DNA of 64,000 nucleotides from Nothopassalora personata (taxonomy: Eukaryota > Ascomycota > Dothideomycetes > Mycosphaerellales > Mycosphaerellaceae): positions 62,001 through 126,000 of the forward strand of contig CM066288.1 of NCBI GenBank assembly GCA_033816765.1. Reading direction: 5' to 3'. The notes below the pieces were generated by a model that saw nothing but the letters and a program-made list of their open reading frames with translations, was not told the origin of the DNA and searched no databases. A program made the translations under genes and the position numbers. Shown piece after piece: positions 43,915 through 55,600 of the stretch (the stretch's first letter is position 1; each line of letters begins with the position of its first letter).

Positions 43915-45960
43915 TTAGACTTTTTCCTCAACACCAGGCACGTCGAGAGTGCTGTTGTTCGGACGACGCGAGGCCTTCTTGTATGGTGCATACGGGCATG
44001 TTGGAAGGGTCTTGCGGCATCCCTCCTTCTTGCAAGCAAAGCACTTAGTGCGGTCGTCGAACTCCTTCTGGGTAATGGGCCGGAACGATGAGAGACCGCC
44101 ATCCTTGGCCTTGTCCCAATCATAGCCGTTCTTGAGTGCATCATTGGCTTTCTGGAGAGGTGACTTGTCGTTGCCGTCGCCACCAGTTCCGCCATGGCGA
44201 CGACCTCCGCCGCTACTGCCGCCTGCCTTATCGTGAAGGAAGTCAGCCTCGATCATGTGGAGCTTGTCCTTCATAGCCATGATATCCTTGAAACGCTCGC
44301 CACGGATGCAGTCGCGGTAAGCCTTGCTGAGCTTTGCCCGCATCTGCTCGGGCAAATCATCTGGGTCATCCTTGTCGTGTGAGATGTATGGCAGATATGA
44401 CACGAACTTGGCCCAGAACTTGCTGAAAACCTCGCCGTCACCCTGCTTGAGGTACTGATACTCTGCACGCTTCGTGGTGCGCGTATGCTTATCGCCGCAG
44501 GCCTCGTCGAGCACCTCGAAGACGTGATCCGCCGTAGCCAGTGTGGACTCGATAGGTTCGAGGACACTGTAGGCGAATCCAGTGGTGCAGTTGATGACAG
44601 TAGCTTTCAAGTCTTCGTCGCTGAAGCCCTTGCAACCCATACGTAGGTAGTACTTCATCTTCTGCTTCCACTCGAGGTAAGGCTTCTGTTCCTTGCCTGC
44701 CTCGCCGGAGAATGCATCCGGCGCCTTGATGCCGCTGGCGCGTGCTTCGGAGCCTGAACAGGTCGGCCGAGCATCATCATCGTCGTCGATGAGTTCTTGA
44801 GCATGTGAGCTGCGCTTCCGACCGAGTATAGCGCTGATACCGGAACCTGCTAGGGAGACGCCTCGTGGCCGCGGCTTCGGCATTGGTGTACCACCAGCTG
44901 ATCCGGCCGCCTTGCGCAGCGGGACCTTCGTGGTGTGGGTGGTGTACCGACGTCTGAGATTGGCTTCCGACTCGACGTCGGAATCGTCGCCGTCGGTATC
45001 CTGGAGGTACTTGCCTAGTCGTGCAAGTGTTGCATCCTCCTTCTCACTGTCGTCAGCTTCTGTTTCCTTTGCCTCCATGGCCTTGAGACGCTGCTCTAGG
45101 TCTTGCTTGTCCTGTCGAAGGGCCGCCAGCTCAGTCTTGTACGCGGCGAACTTGTCGATGGCTTCTTCTATCATCTTTGTTGAAGTCTTTTCCTTCTTTT
45201 CCAAGCGCGTGATCACCTTCTCTTGCTGGGTGATAGTCTTGTCCTGTTGGGCGATAGTATCTTCGTGCTGCTCGATGAGCGCATCGTGTTCCTCAACGGC
45301 CTCCTCGCTTCTGGCGATAATCAGGTTGACGTTGTCGAGTACGTCTAGGAAGCGTTTGGCACCGGCATCCGGGTGTTCCTCATTGCCCTGGTTGACGACC
45401 AGCTTGAGGTCCTTCGCGTTGCCGAACTTGAAGTTGTTGACCTTGTACCGGGCCTGTAGCAGTCTGTGACCTTCGGCATTCTTGTAGGTGGTAATGTCGC
45501 GTGGCACTGCCCAGCCGAGGTCGCAGTGCTCTGTCTGTCTAGCCACGGTTCCCTCGTCCTTGTTGTACGTGAGGCGGTCCGTGGAGTTCCTCTGCGCATA
45601 CTCTTCGCGCTGCTCCTCTGTCAGAGGGTACTTCTTCGCTGGCTTCGGAGCCGGTGCTGCCGATGCTGATTCTGACTGTCGGCCAATCGTCTCTTGCGTG
45701 TCGGCGACGACAGTTCCCTTCTGCTTGAGCGGGCGCCCTGGCGTCGGCTCGTCGAGATTGAAGTTGCCTGTTACTTTCGGTGTAACTGCGTCGTCAGCAC
45801 TGTCGAGTTGGCGCCGAAGTCGCGTGGTGGGTGGCATAGAGGATCGCTCTCGTGGTGATCGGTCTCTTGGTAAGTCGGGTCGCTCCTCGTCCTCGCCTCG
45901 AGACTGTCGTCGGCCTCGCTGCGGAGGAGGAGGGTTTGGAACTGCTTGTTCGCCTTCCAT
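43915..45960 (-). CDS. gag: Gypsy-2 gag
   Basis: 681 aa. Basic Pro-rich N terminus, long helical region of about residues 200-300 (heptads around EEAVEEHDALIEQHEDTIAQQDK), a linker with an RKRSSHAQ segment, capsid-like region (about 420-560: EQKPYLEWKQKMKYYLRM, TVINCTTGFAYSVLE), a Gly-rich linker, and the knuckle CFACKKEGCRKTLPTC, CX2CX4CX6C: His is replaced by Cys, and the X6 spacing is the same as in Gypsy-1. Ends VEEKV then TAA. Pol follows in the -1 frame. Confidence 0.9.
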   Translation of the reverse strand: MEGEQAVPNPPPPQRGRRQSRGEDEERPDLPRDRSPRERSSMPPTTRLRRQLDSADDAVTPKVTGNFNLDEPTPGRPLKQKGTVVADTQETIGRQSESASAAPAPKPAKKYPLTEEQREEYAQRNSTDRLTYNKDEGTVARQTEHCDLGWAVPRDITTYKNAEGHRLLQARYKVNNFKFGNAKDLKLVVNQGNEEHPDAGAKRFLDVLDNVNLIIARSEEAVEEHDALIEQHEDTIAQQDKTITQQEKVITRLEKKEKTSTKMIEEAIDKFAAYKTELAALRQDKQDLEQRLKAMEAKETEADDSEKEDATLARLGKYLQDTDGDDSDVESEANLRRRYTTHTTKVPLRKAAGSAGGTPMPKPRPRGVSLAGSGISAILGRKRSSHAQELIDDDDDARPTCSGSEARASGIKAPDAFSGEAGKEQKPYLEWKQKMKYYLRMGCKGFSDEDLKATVINCTTGFAYSVLEPIESTLATADHVFEVLDEACGDKHTRTTKRAEYQYLKQGDGEVFSKFWAKFVSYLPYISHDKDDPDDLPEQMRAKLSKAYRDCIRGERFKDIMAMKDKLHMIEADFLHDKAGGSSGGGRRHGGTGGDGNDKSPLQKANDALKNGYDWDKAKDGGLSSFRPITQKEFDDRTKCFACKKEGCRKTLPTCPYAPYKKASRRPNNSTLDVPGVEEKV

Positions 45961-46097
45961 GATGGTGGGATGTTGACAATCGCTACCACTCGGGTCTGGT
46001 GCTAGAGCGCGTTGCTCGAGCTGACAATGCGCTGTTAGTTTGAGCGCGCTGTACGGATCCTTGCGGACGCGTGCAGCTTATGAGCGGTAGATTGTAA

Positions 46098-46283
46098 TGA
46101 CACGGGCGATATGAGATCCGGAGAGTGTAGGAGTCAAGTCGTGAATAATACAATCTACGAAGAGTCTAAGAACGAGAGAGAAGAGAGAAGCAAGGTCGAT
46201 CTCGTGCCAAGCCGCGCTAACCCGATCCGGAAGGTCCGCGGTTAAGCCGGCGAAGGGTCCAAGGTCAAGGCCACCCCGTGACA
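46098..46283 (-). repeat. 5' LTR of Gypsy-2
   Basis: 186 bp; matches the copy at 39,245-39,430. The gag ATG is 138 bp downstream on the minus strand. Confidence 0.9.
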
Positions 46284-48347
46284 CGTTATCCCTATAGTAC
46301 TAATAATGAAGCCTAGAAATTTAACTTCTTTCTTATAGAATTCGCATTTCTCGGGTGCCGTCTTAAATCCTAAATGTATAAGTCGTTCGAAGACGTCCTA
46401 GACTTGTCTTATATGTTTCTATAGGGATCCTTTTATATAGACTAGTATGTCGTCCATGTAGGCGATAACGCATACGTCGAGTAGGTCTCTAAGTGTCTCG
46501 CTAACAAGGTCCTAATAGGATACGGGTACGTTAGTTAATCCTATTAGCATAACTAAGAATTCGTAGAGTCCGTATCTTATTCTAAAAGCGGTTTTCTATT
46601 CTTCTCCTTCTACTATTCGTATAGCATAGAAGGCATCTCGTAGGTTAATCTTCGTGTACTAGTCCAATCCGGTTAATCTATCTTATGCTTCTTCGATGTT
46701 AGGTAGCGGGTATCGGTTCTTAATCGTGATCTCGTTTAACTTCCTATAGTCTTATACGAGTCGTAACTTCCCGTTTGCTTTTAGAACGAACATGCATAGA
46801 GTTCCTACACTTAAGGTGGATCTTCTTATCTATCCTTTAGCTAGCTTCTCCTTTAGCTATTCTCGTAGGGTCTATAGCTCTTTCTTAGACATTTAATATA
46901 GGGGTCCCTATAGAGGCTCTTTCCCTAGCTAAATGTTAATCTTATAATCCTATAGGCGGTACTTAGGTAAGGCGGTTTTACCTCTCTCCTCTTTAAAGAG
47001 TCGCGACCACTTACGATACTCCTTAGGAATACTTAACTCTAAGATGTTAGTATTCTTCGATAGTACGTTACTTCTATTACTACTAGTAACTTCGTAACCC
47101 GGCGGCCCTACGCTAGTGTCTATCCCGGTCGAAGGTAGTTTCGATCTCGTAGTCGACTCTTCGTATTATTATGTTAAACTGTCGTAGTTAGTTCTTCGCA
47201 TTAAATGGAATAACTACTATTTACTACCTATAGTATCCTCCTCGTCCTTCTAAGGGGTCTAGGAGAGGCGTCGTGCTTCTATTATTAGCTCTCTCCTCTA
47301 CTCTCCGAGTATAGTCGGTATCTCCTCGAGATCTAACGCTGCTCTTAGATTTACTAGTTCGGGGTTGCATTATATTGAATTGCTCGCGGCGCACTATATT
47401 TTTACCGCGGTAATCTCGCGCTATGTAGCCTTCCTTACTATAGGCATAATATGTAAGTTTTCCTTTTCCTTTAAAGGGCTTTTCGTGGCCCCTACTCTTA
47501 TCGATCTTCCGTCCTCGTTAGGTAACGTCTAGTTCCATTGGCTGTAGTCTATAGTAGGGCTAGCTTTGTCGTGAGAATTCTCCCTTCGTAACGTATCCTC
47601 CTAAGGGTCTACGGTCCGGAGCGTATCCTACTATTCCTCCTACTTTAGAGTCATATCTCTTCTCCTAGTGTCGTTCCTAGAGCTAGTTATCGATATTAAT
47701 CGACGCCTTTATTAGCTCTTCGAGGTTAGTGATCCGTCCCCCGTATCTTATTAACTCGTCCTTAACGGAGTCTTTAAGTCCACGTCGGAACATAGTTATT
47801 AACGCCGTCTAGTCCTATCCGGTAATTTGTCCGTATTCTTCGAATTTAGCTACATACTCTAAAGTAGACGTCTTCTACTTTAGGTGTTGAATGATTCGTA
47901 TAGCCTATTAGACTTCGTTCGAGGTTCTAAAGATTGATTTCATCTTATCTTTAAAGAGAGTGTAGCTCCTAAACATTCTAGTAGGGTCTAATCGTCCTAT
48001 ACCTTTAAGGTATTCCTTAAGGTAAGGTTTAATCTAGTTCTACGCACTTCCGCGAAGGTACGTAATAGCGAAGATAGTTCTTTTATCGGCATCGACTAGG
48101 TTGAACATAAGATACATATCTATCTAATTAATCCAGTCGTCGAACTTAGCCCTATCTCTATAGAAGAGGTCTAGCTTAGCAGCTTTAACGTCGTTCCTCC
48201 TTAGAGTAGGCTCGTCATCGTTATTAGACTCATCGTCCTTCGTAGTAGTCTATTATAGTAGCGCACGGCGGATGCTTCCTACTTCGCTAGGGGCGGGTGT
48301 TCCCCTACTAGCTGCTTGAGTAGCGCTTATCCTAAGGGCGTTTAAAG
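46284..48347 (-). mobile_element. Gypsy relic D, RT-protease-gag segment with deletion
   Basis: RIP-mutated minus-strand continuation: RT (mirror of 14,000-14,530), protease remnant, then gag up to the LTR at 48,348. Near 47,140 the gag 3' end is joined directly to the region just after protease; about 1.3 kb present in A-C is missing, with GAA shared at the junction. Confidence 0.85.
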
Positions 48348-48739
48348 TATTATTGTCTCGTTCTAGGGCTAGTCTTAAAAGAGAGATAAGTCAAGTTACG
48401 TGGCGGTATTATTCTTTAGAGAGGCTAAAGTAAGCTAAGCGAAGATAAATGATAGGAATAAGAGTTGTATTCCAATTAGTGAGATAGTAACATAAGTTGA
48501 ACGCATTAGAATCATAAGGGTTTCTAGCGTTCCTAAATACAAAGGAGATTCACGGCGTAGAGCCTAGGCTATAGCTTAGTATAATCACCTTAATTAGTCC
48601 TACTAAGCATACTAATTACACTAATTAGTCCGTGAAGTGATTAGTGTCACGTGCGTCTAGATAATTAGTATTACGTGTTTCTAAGTGATCAGTGTTTCGT
48701 ATGTCTAGTCGGGGCTGCCGTTTAGACCGAACCGTAACA
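48348..48739 (-). repeat. 5' LTR of relic D
   Basis: 392 bp. On the minus strand it starts TGTTACGGTTCGG and ends GACAATAATA, where CA has become TA. The gag-proximal half matches the other A-D family LTRs; the outer half differs from the split LTR at 28,889-29,085, so the two LTRs are not a matched pair. Confidence 0.75.
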
Positions 48740-49522
48740 GCGAGGCGTAAGCTTCGCTAGTAGGTGCCGTATACATTACGCTTCTAAGTAGTTGCCTAAC
48801 TAGTCCTCTATACTATCTAGCTTAGTTACGAACTGTCGCGCTATCTAGTTATCCTTCTATCTCGTAACCTCGTACTCTAATATAACGTTAAGTACGCGAT
48901 TTATAGGATCGCCGTATACGTCTCGGTAGAACTCCTTAAAGTCCTAGTATATATACCCTATAAGATTAATAGCGCTATAGTTAGTATACTATCGCTCGCT
49001 TACCTCTCCGCTAAGGTACATAACCCTATATAGGACCTTTAATTCGTCTATCGCGTATATAGTACCTAATAGGGCGAAGATAAGTAAGAGCTCCCGAAGG
49101 AATACCCTTACCTTCCTTATCGAATCCCCTCTAAAAGGCGTCGGCTCTTTTAGACGCGGTCGCGTAACATACGCTACGGCCGCGCCTCGTACTATAATAT
49201 TATCGTTAGTAGTTATAGAGATAGAGGTAGGGGTTATAGTAGGGAGGTAATCTTCTCTTATCCCTCGTATACGCTCTAGAGGCGGTACGCTTATAGCGCG
49301 TAAGATCTCTAGCCGCTCGATCTCCCGCTATATCTCTTACTCTTTAATCTTAGCCCGTAAGGCCTCTCTTCTCGTAACTAAGGCTATACGACGCGCCTAC
49401 TACTATGCTCTAGGGCTTAGGGGCGGCGTAGGCGACTCGCCGTCGTATACGTCGCGATCGGGCTCTATAGCATATATAGATTATAACGAAGGTAAGCTTT
49501 AGAACTATAAGGGCCGTAAGGC
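48740..49522 (-). mobile_element. Relic F: gag fragment of the E family
   Basis: The reverse complement resembles the E gag frame at about 51,600-52,000 (same order of blocks, e.g. AAAGGCGTCGGCTC against the E sequence AGAACCTACGCCTTTTAG). RIP-mutated and truncated where relic D begins. Confidence 0.7.
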
Positions 49523-49703
49523 TATAAGGAGATGTCGTAATATATAGTACGCCTACGATCTTTTAATCGTAGATAAACTAAAGCTTACTTTCTTCTATTA
49601 ACGCTATACGCGTCTCCTAGTGTACGTATACGCGTTACGTACGGCATACTAAGCCGGGTATAGCCGTATTATATATAAGGGTTAGCTATAGGCTGCCCTT
49701 ACA
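49523..49703 (-). repeat. LTR of relic F
   Basis: On the minus strand it starts TGTAAGGGCAGCC and ends CATCTCCTTATA, matching the E LTR. It retains TGTAAGGG where both E LTRs have TATAAGGGG, showing the ancestral TG terminus. Confidence 0.75.
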
Positions 49704-49707
49704 TCCT

Positions 49708-51050
49708 CTTAAGTCTATAGCTCGAAGAAAGATACTAGCTAAGAAGTCTATTATAAGAGCTAAGGGGAAAGGTAAAGAGAAGTAGATACGATAGTTCGTC
49801 CGGTTTAACCTTATATCGTATAATGTGTTTATCTTATTAAGGGAGGGTAGTAACTATAACTACATTATATATAGCGAGAGAATCCTTACGTATACCTAGG
49901 AGTAGACTAATTATATAGACATCTTTCTATTACTACTCTAGCGAGTCCCTACGCCTAACCGACCTACGTAGCTATAGGATCTCTTTATATTAGAGGCACC
50001 CGAGGTAAAGAAGATACTAAGGAAGCCGTACTTTAAGCATTATTTTACTTCGCGTATTAATTCTACTAGTCGATAGCCTATCCGGGTAAGGGAGTTACTA
50101 CTTAAAAGAGGGGATCTTAATTTACTCGTTACGGCTTTTAATAGTAGACCTAGTACTAAGCGTGTTATTATTAAGGTCTTTATTATCCGAGAAATCTACG
50201 AAGATATATAGAAGAATGTTTATATCGCTAATAAGGATAAGGACTAGGACTAGGACTAGGCTACGTCTATATAGGATACGCGGTAGTCTACTCCGCTTAG
50301 TATTAGCGGTGTACGAGATGCTACTATAGGAGTAGATAGTAACGATACTCTATTCGTATACTAGGACGAACCTAAAGTACTACTACTACTATCGTAGCTA
50401 TTATATAAAGTACAGCCTAGTAGGTTCCGTATGCCTCGTCCTCTCTCGCCTCCTTAGTAGGAGCGTTACGAGGACTATCTCGATAATGCTAAATACGAGC
50501 GATACCTTACTTAAGGCCGGCTCGATACATTAATTAAGTAAGGCGCTTCGAACGGCGAGAGTAGTACGACTACTAGTACAACTACTTAACGTACCTCGAA
50601 GAAGGCGTACGAGGGTAGTAAGAAGCGCTCTATCTACGAGTTACTAACTACTAACGACGATAGCGACTAAAGTAGCCTACCTAACCTACCGGCTATAGTT
50701 CTACGGCCTCTATAGGAATAGCCTAAGCCTTAAGAACGTCGAAGCCTAGGCGACTATAAAAACCGCTGTCCGATCTACTATAATAACTAGGACAATAGTA
50801 AGTGTGTTCGTTAGCGGACGAAGTGCTAATACTATATATACTTCCGTTATATTACTAAGATAGTCGCTAAGTTTAATATACTATATTACTCTTACTACCG
50901 TGTACGTCTTTAACCCGAAGCTAAAGAGCTATTAGTACCTAGCATAGTATAGATATAAGTTACTAAGGACTAAGTTACTAAGGACTAAGTTACTAAGGAC
51001 TAAGTTACTAAGGACTAAGTTACTAAGGACTAAGCTCCTACCAAACAGTA
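49708..51050 (+). pseudogene. Unidentified RIP-degraded coding frame
   Basis: Unique DNA between the outer edges of two E-family LTRs. One plus-strand frame of about 450 codons reads as protein-like sequence with TAG/TAA only: a basic N terminus, then KKILRKPYFKHYFTS, KRVIIKVFIIREIYED, a Ser/Thr-rich stretch, a Cys-containing block (NRCPIYYNN, SKCVR, RTKC) and a Val-Thr-Lys-Asp repeat. I recognise no family. Stop-free quality alone is weak evidence, because TGA is rare throughout this DNA. It could be a captured host gene or the remains of another element. Confidence 0.35.
50959..51033 (+). repeat. 15-bp tandem repeat, five copies
   Basis: Five perfect copies of GTTACTAAGGACTAA in frame with the degraded ORF (VTKD plus a stop that was probably Gln). 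Perfect identity suggests expansion after RIP. Confidence 0.85.
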
Positions 51051-51081
51051 GGCTATAATAGAATAGAATGTCGAGTAAGGT

Positions 51082-51277
51082 TATAAGGGGTAGCCTAGTA
51101 GCTAACCCTTATATATGGCCTTACATATAACATGCGGTCGCGACCGGCTACTAAGCCGCACGTAACACGTATAAGTACACCTTACGACGCGCGATGCGTC
51201 TTAAACAAAAGGCAAGAATTAGTTCATCTACGACTAGTAGGTCGTAGGCGTACTATATATTGCGACATCCCTTAACA
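51082..51277 (+). repeat. 5' LTR of relic E
   Basis: 196 bp, same length and layout as the 3' copy; differences between the two are mostly C/T and G/A, as RIP gives. Confidence 0.85.
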
Positions 51278-51492
51278 GTTCTAATTCTTCTCTTCGTTAT
51301 AATCTATATACGCTATAGAGTCTAAACGCGACAATAGTAGCGCTACGCCTACGGCTCCCCTAAGCCCTAGGGCCTAGCAATAAGCGAGGCGTGTAGCCTT
51401 AGTCGTAAGGAGGGATGCCCTTCGGGTAGAGGTTAAGGAGAAGGAGATATAGAGGGAGATTAAATAGTTAGGGATCTTGCGGGACGTGAAGC

Positions 51493-52400
51493 GTGCCGCC
51501 GGCGGACCCTGAGGGCGAATCCGGCGGAGAACTATCCCCTACTCCCCCTCCCCCTCCTCTATCTATAGTAACTAACGATAATATCGTAGCTCGAGGCCCG
51601 GTCGCATCGTATACGACACGTTTACGTCTTAAAGAACCTACGCCTTTTAGAGGGGACTCGATTAAGAAAGCACGGGTATTCCTAAGGGAGCTCTCTCTTA
51701 TCTTTACCCTCTTAGGCGGCACGTATGCGACGAACGAGTTAAAGGTCCTATATAGGGTTATGTACCTAAGCGGAGAGGTAAGTGAGCGATAGCACGCTAA
51801 CTATAGCGTCCTTAACCTTAAAGGGTATATATACTAGGACTTTAAGGAGTTCTATCGAGACGTATACGGTAATCCTATAAACCGCGTACTTAACGTAATG
51901 TTAGAGTATAAGGCGGTAAAACAGAAGGATAACTAGATAGTGCGTTAGTTTACGACTAAGCTAGATGTTATAGAGGATTAGTTAGGGGACTATACGGAGG
52001 CGCAACGCGTACGACATATACTCGCTAAGCTTACGCCTAGCCTACGGTCCGTAATCGTTAAGTTTTATAATATCCTAATAACTAGAGAGGAACTAGTAAT
52101 CCTAGCTTCGCGTATTAAAAGTACGGAGCGTAGTAGCGGAGGGCACGACCGCGGGTAGTATAGTCGCCGTAGGCAAGAGACTAAGGGCGACTAAGGGCGA
52201 AGCGATCGTAGCTCGAAGTAGTAGAAGTATAGTTAGGCGTCGCGCGACCTAGGTGCGAGTTACTAGCGGGACGCCGGCGGATCGTCTATAACCTTCGATA
52301 GAACTAAAGCGGAGTGCTATAGATACTATAAGAAGGGTTATATTAAGACGGATTGCCCGAATAGGCACCTATGGAAGGACCGTGACGCGTAAGCGGTTCG
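51493..52400 (+). pseudogene. gag: Relic E gag
   Basis: Starts MPPADPEGESGGELSPT with a Pro-rich segment, then a capsid-like region (TPFRGDSIKKARVFLREL). A zinc knuckle near 52,317 reads C-YR-Y-YKKG-Y-IKTD-C: the second Cys and the His of CX2CX4HX4C have both become Tyr, as TpG/CpA to TpA changes would do. Frames are broken by TAG/TAA. Confidence 0.8.
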
Positions 52401-52619
52401 TAGGGTAGACGCTACGAAGGCTCTAACTAAGAAGGGTAGCGACTAGGAAAAAGGTAGAGGACTAGAAGTAGGTCGCTCCTAAGTCCGAGTTTTCCTAAAG
52501 TCGACCCCTTAAGGCGAGTAGATGTATGTCTATCGTAGCGACTAGGGAAAAGGTAGAGGACTATAAGTAGGTCGCTCCTAAGTCCGAGTTTTCCTAAAGT
52601 CGACCCCTTAAGGCAAGTA

Positions 52620-55600
52620 GATACGTGTCTAGCACGTCACTTGCGAGGCGTAGTCGAGACTCGTAAGGGCTTTCGCGAGGCTACGTTTCTCCTAGATAAC
52701 TATACGGATCTTAGCCTAGTGTCGTATAAGTATGTACTCCGATATTAAATGTAACCTATTAATAGGGTAAGGCTACCGAAGTTAGAGTCGTATACGCATA
52801 ACCTAGGGTATTGCTACGGCGCCTTTACGGTTCGGCTGCAACTCGCTAATAACGCGGGAGTAGAGCGCGTAAGTAACGCTATCTACTACGCGGTACCTAT
52901 AGGTAGGCTATTAGTAATTTTAGGTAGACCCTAGCGGCATCGTAATCGGATAGTAAAGGCCGATAAGGATAACTAGTAGTACTACGGTGTAGAGACGCCT
53001 ACGGTTTAGTAGCGTAACGTACGCGAGTTCCTTAAGGATCTCGAGAGCTTAAAGTAGGTTTATGCGATAAGTGTTCGGGCTATTGCTATAGTAGTACCTA
53101 AAGGAGAGGGCCCCTCGTGGCCTAAAGAATTTATAGACTTCCGAGATGTATACGCACCTAATAAGTAGGCGAAGCGCAAGATGCCCGACGGGGTTAAGTA
53201 TGCGATTAATCTCGTTAAAGGAAAGAAACCCCCTTTTAAGCCGCTATACTACTAGTCCTTAACTAAGTTAGAGGCCTTAAAGGAGTACCTTACGTAAGCA
53301 ATAGTAAAGGGGTGGATTAGGCGGTCTATAAGCGAGGCGGGTGCGCCTATCCTATTCGTACTAAAGAAGAATAGCACTCTTAGGCTCTATGTTAATTATA
53401 GAGGCCTAAATGAGATTATAGTAAAGAACCGATGCCCCCTACCCCTAATTAGCGAGACGCTAGATAGGCTATTAGGTTCTAGGTTCTTTACTACAATCGA
53501 TTTGAAGGACGCCTACTATCGTATCCCTATTAAGCGAGGCGATGAGTAGAAGACTACGTTTCGTACGCGATACGGATACTACGAGTACCTAGTAATGCCG
53601 TTCGGGTTAACTAACGTACCGGCAACCTTTTAAGGGTATATTAACAAGGCGCTAACCGGCTTAGTTAATAACATTTACGTAGTCTACCTAGATAATATCC
53701 TTATCTATAGCGAGACGCGTAAGGTACACGTACGAGCCGTACGCGCGGTACTAGAGAGGCTACGAAAGTTTGCCCTATTCGCAAACCCTAAGAAGTGTTA
53801 CTTCTTCTAGGAGAGTATAGAGTTCCTTAGGTTTGTCGTAAGCGCCGTAGGCGTGTCGATAGATAGGAGTAGGGTAGCCGCTATCGAGGAATAGCCTACA
53901 CCTACGACTTTTTATAAGGTCTAGTCCTTCCTTAGGTTTTGTAACTTCTACCGGCGTTTTATAGAAGGATACTTAAGGGTCTATAAGCCCCTAACGGACC
54001 TACTAAAGGGATCTAAGGACGGTAAGAAGCACGGCCCTCTTACGTGGACCTTAAGCGAAGAGTAGGCGTTTCGATAGCTTAAGGCCGGATTCTTAGGTGT
54101 ACTAATACTTAGGCACTTCGATCCTACGCTACGCACGCGAGTCGAGACGGATGCCTTAGGTTTCGCGATCGTAGGTATTATATCCTAATTGTTTAGTACT
54201 AAGTGGCATCTAATTGCCTTCTATTTACGTAAGATAATACTAGCCGAGTGCAACTACGAGACGCACGATTAGGAGCTACTTATAGTAGTTAAGGCTTTTA
54301 AGCATTAGAGGCTATACTTAGAGGGCGCTACGTATACGGTACGAGTACTAGTCGACTACGCTAACCTATAGGGCTTTATAACAGTAAAGTAGCTAAATAG
54401 GCGGTAAGCTCGATAGGCTACGTTTCTATAGTCTTTTAATTTTATAGTAGAGTATCGGCCGGGTAAGACTAACCTAGCCGACGCGCCTTCGAGACGTAGT
54501 AACTACGTAGCTATAACGTAATAAACTTCGAACTTACTACCTACCTTATAAAGTAAGCTGTCTTTCTAGAAGGAGTCTCTAGAAGGGATAAGCGAGCCGA
54601 CGGTAAAGCGCGTGCTTACTACCTACGAGGCGATATAGGGCGATATAGGCGCGGTAATAGTAGTACGGAGAGGTAACCTTCCCTATTAAGATAAGCCGTC
54701 TTTACTAGTAGCAGTATGCGCTACAGTAATATAGGGTTAAGCTTATAGCTCGACGGGTAAGTTAATCCTACTCTTAATAAAGATCGCGTAGTAGTAAGAC
54801 AACTAGTGTGTCGTGTACTTAGCGTAGGCGCTAAGCGCGAGGGACGCTAAGGGATAGTATATAAAGGATAACCTTATGTACTACGGAGACGCGATCGTAG
54901 TACCTAGGGATTACGTAATTAGGTCGTATCTAATTCGTATGCACTACGACGACGTCCTTACGGGTTACTTTAGAAGGACTAAGACTAAAGAGCTGTTACG
55001 ACGTAATTATTAGTAGGACTCACTTAGTACGGACGTGAAATAATACGTCTAAGCCTATAGAACCTACTAGGGTTCGAAGGCGAGGCGCTATCGACCCTAC
55101 GGCGAGCTATAACCGCTTCCTAGACCGGAGCGACCGTAGTAGGAAATTACTATAGATTTTATTACGGACCTACCTCTAAGCACGCGAGCCGGTTACGTGT
55201 ATAATGCGATCCTAGTAATAGTCGATCGCTACTTAAAAATGAGCTTATACATCCCGACGACGAAGACTTGTATAGCCGTGGAGCTTACGAGGCTCCTACG
55301 AGACGAAGTCGTGCGACACTATAGTGTCCCGTTAGGTATAGTAAGCGACCGAGGTCCGGTCTTCACTAGTTAGTTTTAGAGTAACTTCTACTTCGAAGCG
55401 CGTATAAAGCGTAAGCTATCTACGGCCTTTTACCCTTAGACTAACGGCTAAACTAAGAGGGTAAACTAAACCCTCGAACAATACCTTCGTTATTACTATA
55501 GTAACAATTAAACTAAGTGGGCTGAGTAGCTTATAGTTGCTAAATTCGTAGCTAATAATAGCATCTACCTAACACTACGGATAAGTCCGTTCGAAATAGC

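Larger units (their letters stand above)
39245..46283 (-). mobile_element. Gypsy-2: Ty3/gypsy element with one pol stop
   Basis: About 7,040 bp on the minus strand. LTRs of about 186 bp lie at 46,098-46,283 (5') and 39,245-39,430 (3'), running TGACACGGGC to CCCCGTGACA on the plus strand. Both copies share four more bases outward (GTAA), so the ends may lie 4-5 bp further out. Flanks are CGTAA and CGTTA, an imperfect 5-bp duplication. gag and pol are long, and pol has a single in-frame TAG. The tract GGAGGGGGGGTAC precedes the 3' LTR on the minus strand. Not RIP-mutated as a whole. It was inserted into relic D: removing it restores GGGTCGATCGTTATCC, as in the other copies. Confidence 0.93.

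Noticed and set aside
48740..48745. Target duplication for relic D
   Set aside because: The flank at 48,740 (GCGAG) matches neither flank of the split LTR at 15,790/21,422; the two LTRs also differ, so D is composite.
51468..51722. 84-aa minus-strand ORF in relic E
   Set aside because: Shadow of the gag frame on the other strand, which has the coding-like content.
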